A stretch of 64,000 nt of DNA from Chionoecetes opilio. Its lineage: Eukaryota > Arthropoda > Malacostraca > Decapoda > Majidae. The notes under the pieces were generated by a model, which worked only from the letters and a program-made list of their open reading frames with translations, had not been told where the DNA came from and did no database searches. The stretch lies in contig JACEEZ010001805.1 of NCBI GenBank assembly GCA_016584305.1, positions 225,841-289,840 of the forward strand, in the 5' to 3' direction. How positions within the stretch are numbered: the first letter of the stretch is position 1; each line of letters starts with the position of its first letter. The position numbers were made by a program, and so were the translations under genes. Shown in pieces: positions 1 to 11,642 of the stretch.

Positions 1-2995
1 CGGGGACATTTTTTTAAATGGGCCCATATAGACGAGAGGGCATCGTTAACACTCAAAATTGTTACAAAACCAAAAAAAATTGAATTTTTTGGGGGATAAT
101 TTTCTATATATCCAAAACTAAGCTTTTTAAAAAAACCAATAAACAGCCATCTCAGGGTGAAGTTTGTTACCCAGGTAACAATTCTGGAAACAATTTTGAT
201 ATGAAAAAGTGCAACTGCTGTTACAAAAAAAATTTGGGAAACAAATGTACATCAAAAAGGACTAGAAAAGGAGAGAAGAAGAAGGAATTACACGAGAGAC
301 AATAACAGAAGAGGAAGACAGACAAAGGAATTCCAGCCGAAAGCTATGCACCTGGTGAATTTGACGAACCTTGCAACCAATGAGGGGCGTGGCGTTGCAC
401 ATGACACCCTCGCTTTGAGCGATTAATTAATACCTGTAAGGGGGGGACAAGGTGCAGATCCTTTTATGATATGCATGATATGTGATTATTGATCCCATAA
501 AATTCATATGAAGTAGCATGACAACTAGTTACTCTCCTGGCGCGCAAGAAACTTAGCAAAACTTCAAATGCGCTTTCTCAAAACTAGTATAAATGAACAT
601 AAAATGATCTATTTTATTTTTGGCAGATTTTCACGAAAACTTGAGGACACACAAAATCAAATATCGTAGAAAAAAATCTGTTCTGATTTCATTTGTTGTT
701 TAAAGTCTAGTTTTGATATTATGGATAATATCCTTAACATTTTTTTGTTTTACTATTATTTTTTAAAAATTAAAAAAAAAATTCAAAAAAAAAATTCAAA
801 ATATCTCAGAACAAATTGTTAAAATAACAAGAATTATCAATATGCCTCAGTCACAATGAAATCGGTCAAAAATGGCTGAGAAGATGCAATTCAAAATTTC
901 ATCAAAAAACGACAAAATAGGCTCTTTAATTTTTTCTACTTTTTCCTTAATATGATCAGCTTGAATGAAAATTTCATGAGATAAAACAAGGGTACTTACT
1001 AACTTACACAACAACATATAAATATTCATGACCGTAGAGGCAATTTAAAATTCACGGCGGACTCTCCCTTTAAAGGTAAACCATTCCTCAGTCGTTCGTT
1101 CGGCGCTCACTCAACCTTCTCATGACTGCTCGGTACGGGGCCACTATCCCTCCATTAGGAAAAAACCAGAACATATTAAGTTGAAACAAATCGAATTGTC
1201 TGATAATCTTGCAAGCATAAAGTATCTTTTACCAACTTCCCCTTTCTACTTAAACAGTGTGTTAGGGTTAACATAGCAAGAATATGTGAGTAAAATTAGC
1301 CCATTAAAACAAAACTAGTTTACATCGTCAACACACGAATAAAAATAAAGGTATTATTATGATTTAGGTCATCTTCGGCCTGACATTTTTAAACCGTTCT
1401 CATCGTGTAGGTCGCCTCATCTGAGTCTTGAACCCCCATTTCCCAAGGGCGCAAATTAGAGCGAACTGCAACTCCGAAATTGCCAGTGGTCTGCTGGCAG
1501 TTTTAACTCAAAGGTGCGTCTTCGTGTTTGCTCGCGACTAAATATTTTCATAATTAATTTCGCTATAAACATTGATGCACCGCATCCGAATACAAAAAAT
1601 ATAGTCTTCTGTTGTTCTACTAATTATATGGATGCATTATTACGATGGAACGTTCTATTATAGAAATTTAATGCAAATTACTCGGCCTCGAGTAGAACAA
1701 AGCTTAATAATTTTTTACATGTCATATTGTGGCATGTAAAATTGGGTGATGTTCACACGTTTTCTAAGACAGTACTGCTGCGTCTGGCAAACGCTTGTCA
1801 AAATAAATAGCAATGCCTTGGAAAACGAAGAATAAAGGAATGCCGAAATCGCTTGTTGCTGACGACAAGGTAGGTATAATGTGGAGGCGGGCACACGCCG
1901 CGGGCGGGGAGGTGGTGGGCGGGGAGATTGTGGCGGGGAAGATTGAATCAAACATGCCACTTCACCGTGGACTTCATTGCACTTCCAGGCTTTCTTTGAT
2001 TTGATACCACAATAATAACAGGAAAATATGACTGCTAGTATAGATAACTTCTAAACATACGTTATTGACTATATAATATCATAGAGTAAACATTTACCTC
2101 GCCTCTCAACTATAACCTACTTGGTTATTTGGGTAAATGCATGTCTTAAAAGGACTTCAGGCTTCTATACATAGACATATAGAAGAAAATCGTTCTTAAA
2201 ATTATACTTTTGTGGTTTAAGTGAAGTGGAATAAGGGCCCATATTTTTTTTCAAGTTGACCAACTTTTTCGACCCAATTGTGAGTTAAAATGTCCGCGGA
2301 CCATTGGCATTTCGGAAGATTGCGTTCTCTCTAATTGTGTGAATAAAAATAGTGCTATATTAATATATAATACCGAAAATATAGTTATTTCACCAGAAAC
2401 GGTTTATTTTAGGTTAATAGGATTAGCGTTAGGTTAGAGGTGGGAGTTTGGTTTAGTAACAGATGATATCAAGGAAAAAGAAAAAATTCAAAATACGGCA
2501 AGATCCTAAGCGGAACAAGATTTGCCCCCACTCCCCCCCCACACCTATAAAAACATAAATATGAATTCCGGCAAAAAAAACGAGGACAGATACATCAAAA
2601 AACATCAAAACTATTCAGTAAAACTAAGTTTCAGCTTCACAATCGCGGGATGACCGAATCCGCAAATTTACAAAAAATATAATAATACTATAACACTACG
2701 TACGTTTAAGGCCCAGAAGTGTAATGCCAACGATACGGACAGATACACATACAAGCGTGATAACATAATTGAGTCACTTAAATCAAATACGGTCTTCCGA
2801 CGTGCAGTTGGGGGTTGAGGGGGATGGACGTCACGCGATCCAGGGGAGCGTGTGTACTCGAGTTGGCCTTTCCCCCCCCCCCCCCCCCCCGGTTGAAATT
2901 ATGAAGGATTTAATCATTATCTACTAGTTTAATGGATCATTACATTACCTTATAACAACACAATGTATTAATGGACATGTGTATTTACCAAATAA
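1..2995. other. AT-rich unassigned DNA
   Basis: No gene is recognised here. The sequence is AT-rich with many A and T homopolymers. There is a GC-rich purine block around 1885-1945 and a poly-C run around 2873-2890. The short open frames have no recognisable domain. Some short stretches (around 2235 and 2710) loosely resemble motifs around 3605 and 4725, so old dispersed repeats may be present, but I could not define their ends. Confidence 0.6.
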
Positions 2996-3211
2996 GCAGT
3001 ACATGAAGCATGGCTGTAATAAAACAATACGTTAAAGGGCTAAGTGGCATCGTGTTGGGGCGGGGGAGGATGTAAATGTAAACACGTGACTCTTGACACG
3101 TGAACACAGCGGGCGGGCCAGCCTAGTCCTCCTTCCTCCCCCCGCCCAACACGATGACACTTAAGCCTTTTACAGTATTGTTTATTACTGCTCTGTTGTT
3201 TCATGTAGTGC
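2996..3211. repeat. imperfect hairpin (foldback) repeat
   Basis: The left arm, about 2996-3080, pairs with the right arm, about 3133-3211. The best paired part is CATCGTGTTGGGGCGGGG on the left with CCCCGCCCAACACGATG on the right. Outside it, AAACAATAC pairs with GTATTGTTT and GTACATGAA with TTCATGTAG. About 50 bases containing two CACGTG-type motifs lie between the arms. There is no coding capacity. It is a foldback or MITE-like relic; no target duplication was found. Confidence 0.7.
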
Positions 3212-3795
3212 CGACCGGACGTAATTTGGTCTTCCAAGGACGGTTTCTATTCGGACCGCCATTTTTGAGTTTGGTGTTTGTTTCATATAAATAAGAGTGC
3301 GTAACAGTTTGAATATCCCAGAGTAAAACAACCATTTAACAGTTCTAGTATAATATCATATAAATACAATATGTAACTGAACCAGAAACCAAAATAGAAA
3401 ATGAATAAAATGACAGCCAAAAAAAAGTTGCGCAAAGTTTGTTTAACCAAAATCAGCTGATTGGCGAACTTTCATGGGAATTCAAATACGAGACGGAGTA
3501 CATTTCTTGTAAATAAGCGTATATGAGTGCTGTTCTCTACTTTAACATGTAAATATCAGAAATGCCTATATCTTGTCTAATTTTCGTATGATCAAGCTCA
3601 GTTTGGGCCCGTATTTAACCCGGGTGACAAAAACACTCAACGGTGTTAAATTGGCCAGTGTAATGTACCCCCCACGGCATATCACGTGAGGAATTAACGG
3701 CTTATTTGCACTTGTTCTTTGTTTCGATTGTGAATGCAGAATATGAATTAGTTCTTTTTGCTGGTATGTAAATTAAAGGGTAAATTTTTACTCAA
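3212..3795. other. unassigned intergenic DNA
   Basis: No gene or clear repeat boundary is seen. Near 3604 a GGGCCCGTATTTAACCCGGG motif echoes a similar motif near 4725, which may mark another degraded dispersed repeat. Confidence 0.5.
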
Positions 3796-3860
3796 GGACC
3801 AGAATTCGCTACACAATTGGGAGAATGACTCTGTTTACCGTAATGGATACGGAAAATGTG
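3796..3860 (+). repeat. solo terminus of the 3999-4446 TIR family
   Basis: GGACCAGAATTCGCTACACA followed by ATTGGGAG matches the left end of the element that starts about 200 bases downstream. Only this end is present, so it is a truncated copy of the same family. Confidence 0.65.
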
Positions 3861-3867
3861 CCAGCTT

Positions 3868-3985
3868 AAACCAATACTTCCTATAAACCAATACTCTCCT
3901 GAATAACTGGGGGGCTATGCCCACCATACCTCCATGCTAGTAAACTACCTACATGGGCAATTGATTACAGTAACCTAAACGGTAT
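3868..3985 (+). repeat. partial copy of the CCAATACTC dispersed repeat
   Basis: It contains AACCAATACTTCC, CCAATACTCTCCTGAATAAC, a GC-rich stretch, then TGGGCAATTGATTACAGTAACC. The same order of motifs occurs at 21400-21500, 40820-40930 and 41020-41120. Its reverse complement forms the unit of the large minisatellite at 57.9-59.8 kb. Here it is a fragment without the TTAGG core. Confidence 0.65.
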
Positions 3986-3998
3986 TATTTTTACATTA

Positions 3999-4446
3999 GG
4001 ACCGGAAATTCCCTACACAATTGGGAGGTGGTTGTTTACTTATTGAATCTAGAAACATTTCTCATGATTTCCGTCGCAAATCATACTTTCGAAAGAAATG
4101 AAAGTGCATAGGAGGCGAGGAGCAAGTGTTTACGTGCGCCTGACTCTTCTTCCTCTTGTGACCTGCATCGCTCTGTATCCCTTGCCGCGGGACACTTTTT
4201 TAATGCAGATTTGACATTGTTGGAGGTTAAAGCGTGTGTTAGTTAGGTTAGTGAGTTTCTCCCCAAAAGGTGGGGTTAGGTTAGTTTAATTTTCATATTC
4301 CTATACACTCGATCTCCTTACTATTAAAAACATCTTATATCTCCGAAAGAAGGATTTGTGATGGAAGCTGTAGAGAGAAATGTTCATAGAATCCAATAAG
4401 TGTAAGCGGAAACCATACTCCCAATTGTGTAGGGAATTCTGGCCCT
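3999..4446. mobile_element. non-autonomous TIR element with TTAGG-like core
   Basis: The ends are inverted repeats of about 100 bases. Left GGAAATTCCCTACACAATTG pairs with right CAATTGTGTAGGGAATTC, and similarity continues inward through TATTGAATCTA and AACATTTCTC. No open frame of note lies inside. The centre (about 4235-4290) carries GTTAGTTAGGTTAGTG and GGTTAGGTTAG, which are short runs of the arthropod telomere pentamer. It is MITE-like. No target-site duplication was clear, so the superfamily is unassigned. Confidence 0.75.
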
Positions 4447-5000
4447 AGGTAAAGTATACTAAATTAAGAACAAATGCTTAGAAATTATAAGAAAAACTAA
4501 CATAGACCTAAGAAAAAGAAGAAAGATAGGAACTCAAAAGACTGGAACCCAAACAGTGTGCGTGTTGGTCATCTTTTCCGCTAAACCAGAGGGTGAATGT
4601 GAAGAACAGCTCACAGAATGTTGATAGGTCCATGGGCATGGGATGGACATGTTTAATGATTTGAGGTTTGTCAAATTTTAAGATTTTTTTTTTTTTTATA
4701 TATTATGACGCAATTTACCCGAGTTAGGTCCGTATTTACCACCATTAGTGTAACAAGGCGGTTTCCGCACTTAGAAGTGTATTGCTAACAGAGCTATGAT
4801 GAAATTTGTTTCAAACTTAATGACATATAGGTAGTGACCCTCCATGATGTATTAACTTTCTGTTTGTTATTTCAAAATAGATATGGAAACTAGATCAAAG
4901 TTTGTCAAAACCAGGACCAAATTACCCCGCGGCAAAATACTGCCTTATTTGGTAAATAAACATGTTCCAGTAATACCAATTATGTTGTATAAGGTAATCT
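4447..5000. other. unassigned AT-rich DNA
   Basis: No gene is recognised. It contains a T homopolymer at about 4685-4698 and the motif described near 4725. Confidence 0.5.
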
Positions 5001-5150
5001 TATTACTAGCACTGCTATTGCTACTACTAACACTACTATTATATTATTACACTACTACTTTACAAGTCCTATACTATACGATACTTCTTCCTGCTACTAT
5101 GATTACTACTACTACTGTTACTATTACTACTACTACTACTATAGTATGAG
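5000..5150. repeat. degenerate CTA/ATT trinucleotide repeat
   Basis: The segment is built from CTACTA, TTATTA and ACTACT runs. The open frame through it, rich in Leu, Thr and Tyr, is a translation of the repeat and not a gene. Confidence 0.7.
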
Positions 5151-8035
5151 GAGTAAGTAGTATTTATTATTGTTGTTTTATTGTTAGTTATTTAGTTATA
5201 TAGCTTACAAATGGAAATGGTAGACATGAAACGTGGGCGCACGGAGCGGACCACCCGCCTCTCAGCTATGCTGCTGATAGAATGACGGCAGATCAAGAGG
5301 GGCTAGGGGTGGCCGGATCACATGAAGTAAGTGCCGGCAGCGTGAGCCAAAACTCGTCCAGGCCGTGCGGTAAGACCGTATAACTGTGACTTAAAAGGTT
5401 AAGAGAAACACAAGGCCGTAGGGCTGAAAAAAAAACTCTAAAAAAACTAAACATACCAAAATTACCTTTTCAGTCCCCTGGCATGGACCGCCATGTTGAA
5501 GACCACACATAGAAATTTCCGATGGCAATCTCTGTGGTTATTTCAGGCTGTTCCTCCTCCTCCTGCGCTTCCTCTGCTGCGTGGAGGCCCTGGACATATC
5601 AGCTCTTTGGTTAGGGTGGCTATAGAGGCGTGGGTTAGTGAGTGGGGCCTGTTGAGCGGTAATGATGGATTCGCGAAGTCCACACAGATTCCGGAAAGCC
5701 GATACCTTCGCTATGCAGGTATCGACGATCTCCACCCGGGCGGTTGTATGTCCGGCCCAATGTGTCCTCTGAAGGCTGTGATACGGGATAAATATAACGT
5801 AAAAAATGTATTAGGGTTAATATATTTAGTAATTAGTAGTTCAATTACTATGTAACGTAATAAACCGTAATATCAGGGTCCCTATTCTAAGAGAGGATAT
5901 CCAAACTTCTTTTTTTGTTTTGTATAGTCGCATCCTCCTCCTACTATTACAGAGAGCTTACCGCTACTACTAATATCTCACGCAGCACATTGCGGACAGC
6001 CTCCCGTAAGCAACCGATTGGAGGAATCATTGAAGGCATAGTTCCCGACATCTGTCGAGAGTGACGCCGGAGATGAGCAGACCTCGCTTCTCGATGGTGC
6101 GATACGGTGGCGGTCTGTGGACTCTGGGCTGGGGGAAGAGGAGAGAAGGGTAGGAACAGTGGCGTAGCTAGGTATTTATGATTGGGTGGGGCACCTGGGA
6201 GGGCAACAGCAACTATGGGTGGGCACTAGATGAGCTGACAAGACCATACAAGCTGGGGAGTTTTGGTGGGGACTGGGACTTACTTTTTATGACAGTGCCA
6301 AGCCCCCCCCCAACCCACAACCCCCACCCTTTGCATATTTTGCATTCTGACCAATTGTAATAGGTGTTTTAGTCTGAATAAGGATAGAAATAAGTAGCTA
6401 ATTGATTTATAGACGAGAGAGAGAGCGAGAAAATGTACGCTAGAATTCCTGTAAACCGATAATTCTTCCAGTTGTCAAACAAAAGATATTAAGGTTAGAT
6501 AAACGAAAAGGTAATTCGCTTTTCCTGCCCTTCATGATTGCCTGAAGAGACAAGAAGGACAGTGTATGTCTTGTTCTTATAGGTTGCTCCAAAACATGAC
6601 GCGAAGTGACGTTAATGTTTCATAGGTTAGTTGTGGAAAAAGGAATCACTTTTAGGGAGAAAACTTTTCGGTCCCAAATAGCCCACACGCGAACATGGCA
6701 AGGACCAAACATACGAGTGAACACGAGAGACCAGAGTTAAGAACTGGAAACATTTACCCGCGAGTGAACAGGAGAATAGTGAGTTCTGGATACTACAAGT
6801 GAATGAAAGTTACAGTGTTATCCTTAATAAACCCAAGAAAGATAAACGACTGATATTCCAAACCCATGCATGACCAAAAGTGGCATAGCATACCAGTGAA
6901 TTAACCCGCCACTAACAGTGATGACTAGCGAAAAGGATCTGAAAACCACATTAACTCAAGCGGACTGGTGAGCACAGAAGAAAAGCTTAGCAACAGAAGA
7001 GAACCCCCCCCCCCCCCGCCAAAAGAAAACATAGAAGAAAAAAAAAAAGAAAAAAAAAAACCCCGCGCGACCAGCTCAGCCACCGCATGGGCGACACCAG
7101 AAACAACGTCGCTAGCTACACCATACCGACCGACGCAACCGCCCAGCTATAGGCCTCACGACACATCGCGCCAACATTACCACCACACACTCGCATTCCT
7201 CTCCGTCACTCGCCTCCTTTCACGCCTAAGAAAGAAACCAGCACGCAGTAAAAGATAAGAGAAAAAAAACAAGAACAAGCCAAGCAAAGAATAACCAGAA
7301 GCAGGAAAGAAGACGAAGGAACGAAGAACACAAGCAAAGAAAAAAATCCCGTCACGACATCCCATCCCAACATCGGCAGTAACAACCGCTGCCCCTTCGC
7401 TGCCAGCTCCCACAGCCCCGACACCTAGTTGGACACACACCCGAGCAGTCAGACCGAAACCCCCGCTCTACGAGAACTCCAATCAACTACAATACACTCC
7501 TGTGAAGTATAATATAACTTCCTTTAAGCCAGGGGGTTATCTATATATTGATATTGTAAGAAACTATTCCCCTCTTTAGCAGGTTATCTGAGTGCGAGGG
7601 TGAGAAGGAAATTTTTGCACAAAGGATTTTCCTCCCGTTTGTGTATGTCCCCTCGTGACGCACGCCGGCACACCTCCTGCCGACCCAAGGTTTATATATT
7701 ACCTCTGCTCTCTATCAGTCCTCACCATGTAGCCAAAGTATGAAGTATTTATGTTCTGTAGGTGTATCAGCAATATCAGCAGGAAGTAGAAAGAATGTGG
7801 ACCCATCTTTTTGAAACGAAATTTTGACTTTGAAAACTTTTGATTTTTTTTTTTTCTGAAAACGAAGTGACCAAAGAACACGTGAAAAAGTTGGATTTGG
7901 TATCCCCACGGTTTGGCGAGAGCAAAAAAGATCATCTCCACAGACTGTTTACTTGTTTAGTGAAACATCAGATTTAACAAGAAAAATAAAAGTAAAATAG
8001 AATATCATAATCTACCGTCAGCTATAAGGACCATG
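5151..8035. other. unassigned DNA, no supported gene
   Basis: No recognisable coding region is seen. A Gly/Leu-encoding stretch at 5493-5855 and a Pro/Lys-rich frame at 6968-7258 (spanning a 13-C run and A-rich tracts) have no known domain. Section 6900-7500 is unusually rich in A and C on the plus strand. Section 7690-7970, just upstream of the relic at 8040, could hold more of its 5' part, but I cannot show it. Confidence 0.5.
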
Positions 8036-8039
8036 CCTC

Positions 8040-9300
8040 ATTCAGCTGAAATTCAGTGCCAGTTTCGAACAACTACCTCCTCGAGAAGATCTGAGTGATG
8101 TTGGAAGAACGCAGTGAAGCAATCGATGAAATTTTGAATTCACGAGATTCATTTCGTAGGGGATTTTGATCAGCACGAGTTGAAGATTTAGCACGTGATT
8201 GGCCTATCCCAAAAAAACTTCAGAAATACTAGCATCAAGGATGACGATGAAAAAACATATTTGAACAAGGAAGTGAAGGTATCATACGTTAGAACCAGAG
8301 AAAGTACATTTCTGCAGACTGTCGAAGTGCCAGCGGTTTTGGGTTTGCCAGAACATTCCTGGTTTACTGAAGGATAGGGTGTTTCAATCTACGATCCAAA
8401 ATGAATGGCATTGTTTTGATAGCCAAAGCGGAGCTTGAAGTGTGTCTTCTTACAAATGGCAATTTGTTGGCGCAGTCCTATTGGCATTCGGTCGTCTCGT
8501 GAAGAATATGGAGATGTAAAGAGAGTTTTGCAATATGACAAACACAAATTGATCATCGGTGTTGACCTTAAAATGGGTCCTTCCTATTGGTCACAACGGG
8601 GATAACAAAGTATCCCTGCTTTCTTCTGATTGGGATAGCAGAGCTTCGAGAGAAGCATTGGGTTCAGACGAATTGGCCTCCGAGATATGATCTTAAACCT
8701 GGAGATACTAACATTGTACAGAGCCACTGTGTTGACAGGAAGAAATATATTCCCACCTTCTGCACATAAAACAATAGGTCTCATGAAACAATTGTAAAAG
8801 GCATTGTCAACTGTGATGGCGACTGTTAAAGACATCTCTTGGCATTTCCTGGACTGTCAATTGAAAAAAATCAAGGTCCCGGTGTGTTTGAGGTCCACAA
8901 AAATTCGACAGTCACAAAGATGAACATCAACGGTACTATGTCAGACCGTGAAAAGAATGCTGGCTATCATTCAAAGACGTCGTCAAGAACTGTCTGAGAA
9001 ATACACGCGACAAGTAATCCACAGAAAATTGTCGAAACTATATGGGGAGATACAAAGCGCTTGGTTGCAACATGAGTATTAAAGTACATTTTTGCATAGC
9101 CATCTTGCAACTTTCAGGAAACTCTTGGTGCGGCGTAGCGACGAGCAAGGTGAACGATTTTCCAAGATTGAAGGTTATGGAAGAACGTTACCAGGGTAGA
9201 TGGGTGTGCATAGGTGGTGACTATTGTTGGAGCAAAATTTACAAAACGCGATGTCCTCAAGTTGAACACGCAAGACCAAAGATACAACGTAAATTTTACC
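8040..9300 (+). pseudogene. decayed copy of an uncharacterised multicopy arthropod protein family
   Basis: Successive fragments in different frames give a consistent protein signature: QYDKHK...GVDLKMG at about 8535-8580, TKYPCFL then EKHWVQTNWPPRYDLKPG at 8605-8705, YKALGCNMSIKVHF at 9050-9095, and KVMEERYQGRW at about 9173-9205. From memory these belong to a large family of uncharacterised proteins repeated many times in arthropod and cnidarian genomes. Its copy number suggests a transposon origin, but its function is unknown to me. The copy has many frameshifts and stops and cannot encode a protein. Upstream codons at 8195-8377 fit the N-terminal side of the same family. The family assignment is moderately secure; the functional assignment is open. 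Confidence 0.65.
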
Positions 9301-10038
9301 TTAACCCTGCACACAATTATAGCCCTTATCCTTTCTAAAAAATGATAATGTGAAATAAGCATTCTATTCATGCCTATTTCTTTCATTTTTCATGATGTTA
9401 ACATTGCAACTGTTATAAAATAAGCACTGTTACTGTATTATGTACAGTATTTTTATATTTTTTTGGAAAACGAAATCCTCAGTTCAAAAACTTGACGTGA
9501 TAGAGAAAAACTGAGATCAGTTTTGGATCAGCACCAAAAAATTACTTAATAACAAGTGTCAGACCTAACTCAACAAAAAATTGTCCCCCGTGTTATTATA
9601 GATTATACGTAAACTAAGTTTGCAATTATCAAAAATAATCTGTCTCCAAGGTTGATTTAAAATTATATTTATTATCAGTGTTCTGGAAGAAAATATTAGT
9701 AATGGAAAGACATAAATGATGTGAAAATATTGTGTCCCGCCTGCTTGAAGGTGGAAAACAAGCGGCAATGCGGCTTGATTGTAAGCTCCACCAAACACCA
9801 GTACCTCTGGTATATTCCTGCGTTACTCTATCGTGTGTTCTTTTAGTTCTAACACTCTCACGTGTCCCTCTAGTAGCTACTATCTACCATCCTTCTACAG
9901 CATTCACGCTCCGCCACCAACACCCTCTACAGGCGTGCAATAGTAGTAAGGGCCCAGACATAACTACGTCATGGTGGTAATCGGTGCATTGTGGGGATAA
10001 ATCGGGGTCGCTGCGGGTGGACCTACGAGGAAAACGTA
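9301..10038. other. unassigned DNA
   Basis: No gene is recognised. It is AT-rich to about 9720 and then more mixed. Short frames in it have no recognisable features. Confidence 0.5.
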
Positions 10039-10420
10039 CGACGATGGAAGAAGTTAGAGGTATTTTGCGTGAAATTGATATTCCCAAGTGCTATATTACA
10101 GTGTCTGTTCTCGATGACAACACATAGAGAAGGACCTGAGGTAATGGCTGATGTGTCAGAGGCTTCTAAAATAGGAAAACTGAGTCATAACAGATCCTCT
10201 TCAAGAGGTAAAAGCAAGTGGTTAAGTCGTACGTTTTGTGTCCCTAGCAACTGGCGTACCTCTAAATGAGAATCTCACGTGACTGTGTCTTGGTTTAGAA
10301 GCCTCTGCCACATCAGCATCACCTCAGGTCTTCTGTAGTTTGTCAGCGAGAACACAAGACGGAAATATAGCACATGGAATATCAATTTGCCAAAAACACT
10401 AGAATTTTTTTTCATCGTCG
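10039..10420. repeat. long inverted repeat with coding-like arms
   Basis: Arms of about 145 bases (about 10039-10185 and 10275-10420) are imperfect reverse complements. Examples are AAATTGATATTCCCAAGTGC with the complement of GCACATGGAATATCAATTTG, and GCAGAGGCTTCTAAACC-like sequence with GTCAGAGGCTTCTAAAATAG. The left arm opens with ATGGAAGAAGTTAGAGG and reads MEEVRGILREIDIPKCY for a short distance, which looks more codon-like than the surroundings. It could be a foldback made from a captured exon or a MITE. No target duplication was identified. Confidence 0.65.
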
Positions 10421-10449
10421 GAGTCTTCTCTATGTAGGTTGTGTATATA

Positions 10450-10783
10450 TACTATTATTATATTATATATATATATATATATATTTATATAGTATATATA
10501 TATATATATATATATATGATTATATATATATATATCTAGCTCGATATAGATATATCTATATAGATATAGATCTATATAGATATATCTATATAGATATAGA
10601 TATAGATATATCTATATATATCTATATAGATAGATATAGATAGATAGATATAGATAGATATAGATATAGATAGATATAGATAGATAGATATAGATAGATA
10701 GAGTAGATAGATATATATAGAGATATCTATATCTATCTATCTATATATATATTATATATATATATATAATTATATATAATATA

Positions 10784-10822
<39 letters not shown>
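10450..10822. repeat. TA / GATA compound microsatellite
   Basis: About 370 bases of (TA)n grade into GATATAGATA and TATCTA blocks and back to (TA)n. Several GATA blocks face TATC blocks, so long hairpins are possible. The open frame across it, made of Tyr/Ile, is spurious. Confidence 0.9.
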
Positions 10823-10824
<2 letters not shown>

Positions 10825-10918
10825 TGGTTATGATAGTATTAAAATACCTTATAATTGAGTTCCTTTTGTTGTCTTTCCTCACAATAAGTAGTAGTATACA
10901 TCATGGTATGGTATCAGG

Positions 10919-11155
10919 GTATCAATAGAAGCGCAATTTAATTAGCTTTCCATTGCTATATTTCGTTATCTGATAAATTAATTAGAACCATGCATAAATT
11001 AGCGTTAACTAAATAGATAAAATCATCAATCGGTAATTTTCCCGATTGATGATTTATTTATTTATTTAACGCTAAGTTATGCATGGTTCTAATTAATTTA
11101 TCAGATAACGAAATATAGCAATGGAAAGCTAATAAAATTGCGCTTCTATTGATAC
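10919..11155. repeat. near-perfect 237-bp palindrome (foldback/MITE)
   Basis: The left arm from GTATCAATAGAAGCGCAATT and the right arm ending AATTGCGCTTCTATTGATAC are reverse complements for roughly 115 bases. Only a few differences interrupt them, including an extra TTTA near the loop. The centre is ATCATCAATCGG...CCGATTGATGAT with almost no spacer. It has no coding capacity. The arms differ so little that the insertion may be recent, or arm-to-arm conversion may occur. A target duplication was not clear. Confidence 0.85.
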
Positions 11156-11374
11156 TCTTCATTATAAAAGTTGACTAGCAAAGTTTTAAATGGCGAAGAG
11201 TTAAGTGAATATTAAGTTCATGCATATTTCTTCATAATCTGTAATGGCATTTCTTTAGCGTGTTTTTACTGTTTTTTATTTGATAATATTATAGAACAAA
11301 CATTTTCGAAGATTACAGTATATCATATATACTGATAAACCAGTCTATATGATAGTCCATAGACCACTATATCT

Positions 11375-11642
11375 CTTTGTCGGGCGCCCCGCAGGCCCCT
11401 ATGCAGCCCCGCAATTCAAAACATTGTCGCGTGAACAGTCCAGGTATGCCTGTGCCTCCAGGTTTATGCCTGTGCCTCCGCCGCCACCACGGGCGAGGGC
11501 CAATCCAACCATCACAGCCCTCCAAAATAAGCAGGGTCAACCACCTGAGCCCTCAAGGAACGAAGATAAGAAGCCAAAGGAAGGAAAATAAATGCCTACG
11601 GACGCTTTAGGCTCCAACGTTAAAAAAAAAAAAAAAAAAAAT
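11375..11642 (+). pseudogene. poly(A)-tailed, proline-rich insertion (possible processed pseudogene)
   Basis: A GC-rich block with coding-like texture sits in AT-rich surroundings. Frames starting at 11377 and 11349 together look like one Pro/Gln-rich C-terminus, APQAPMQPRNSKH then ANPTITALQNKQG, with a shift near 11450-11475. It ends at a TAA near 11590, followed by about 35 bases and then a run of 21 A. This arrangement fits a 5'-truncated retroposed mRNA. I do not recognise the parent protein. It could also be the tail of an unknown retroposon. Confidence 0.4.

Noticed and set aside
1813..1880. Possible small exon (MPWKTKNKGMPKS...) ending at a GTAGGT donor
   Set aside because: Short, no recognisable domain, and no partner exon nearby; chance cannot be excluded.
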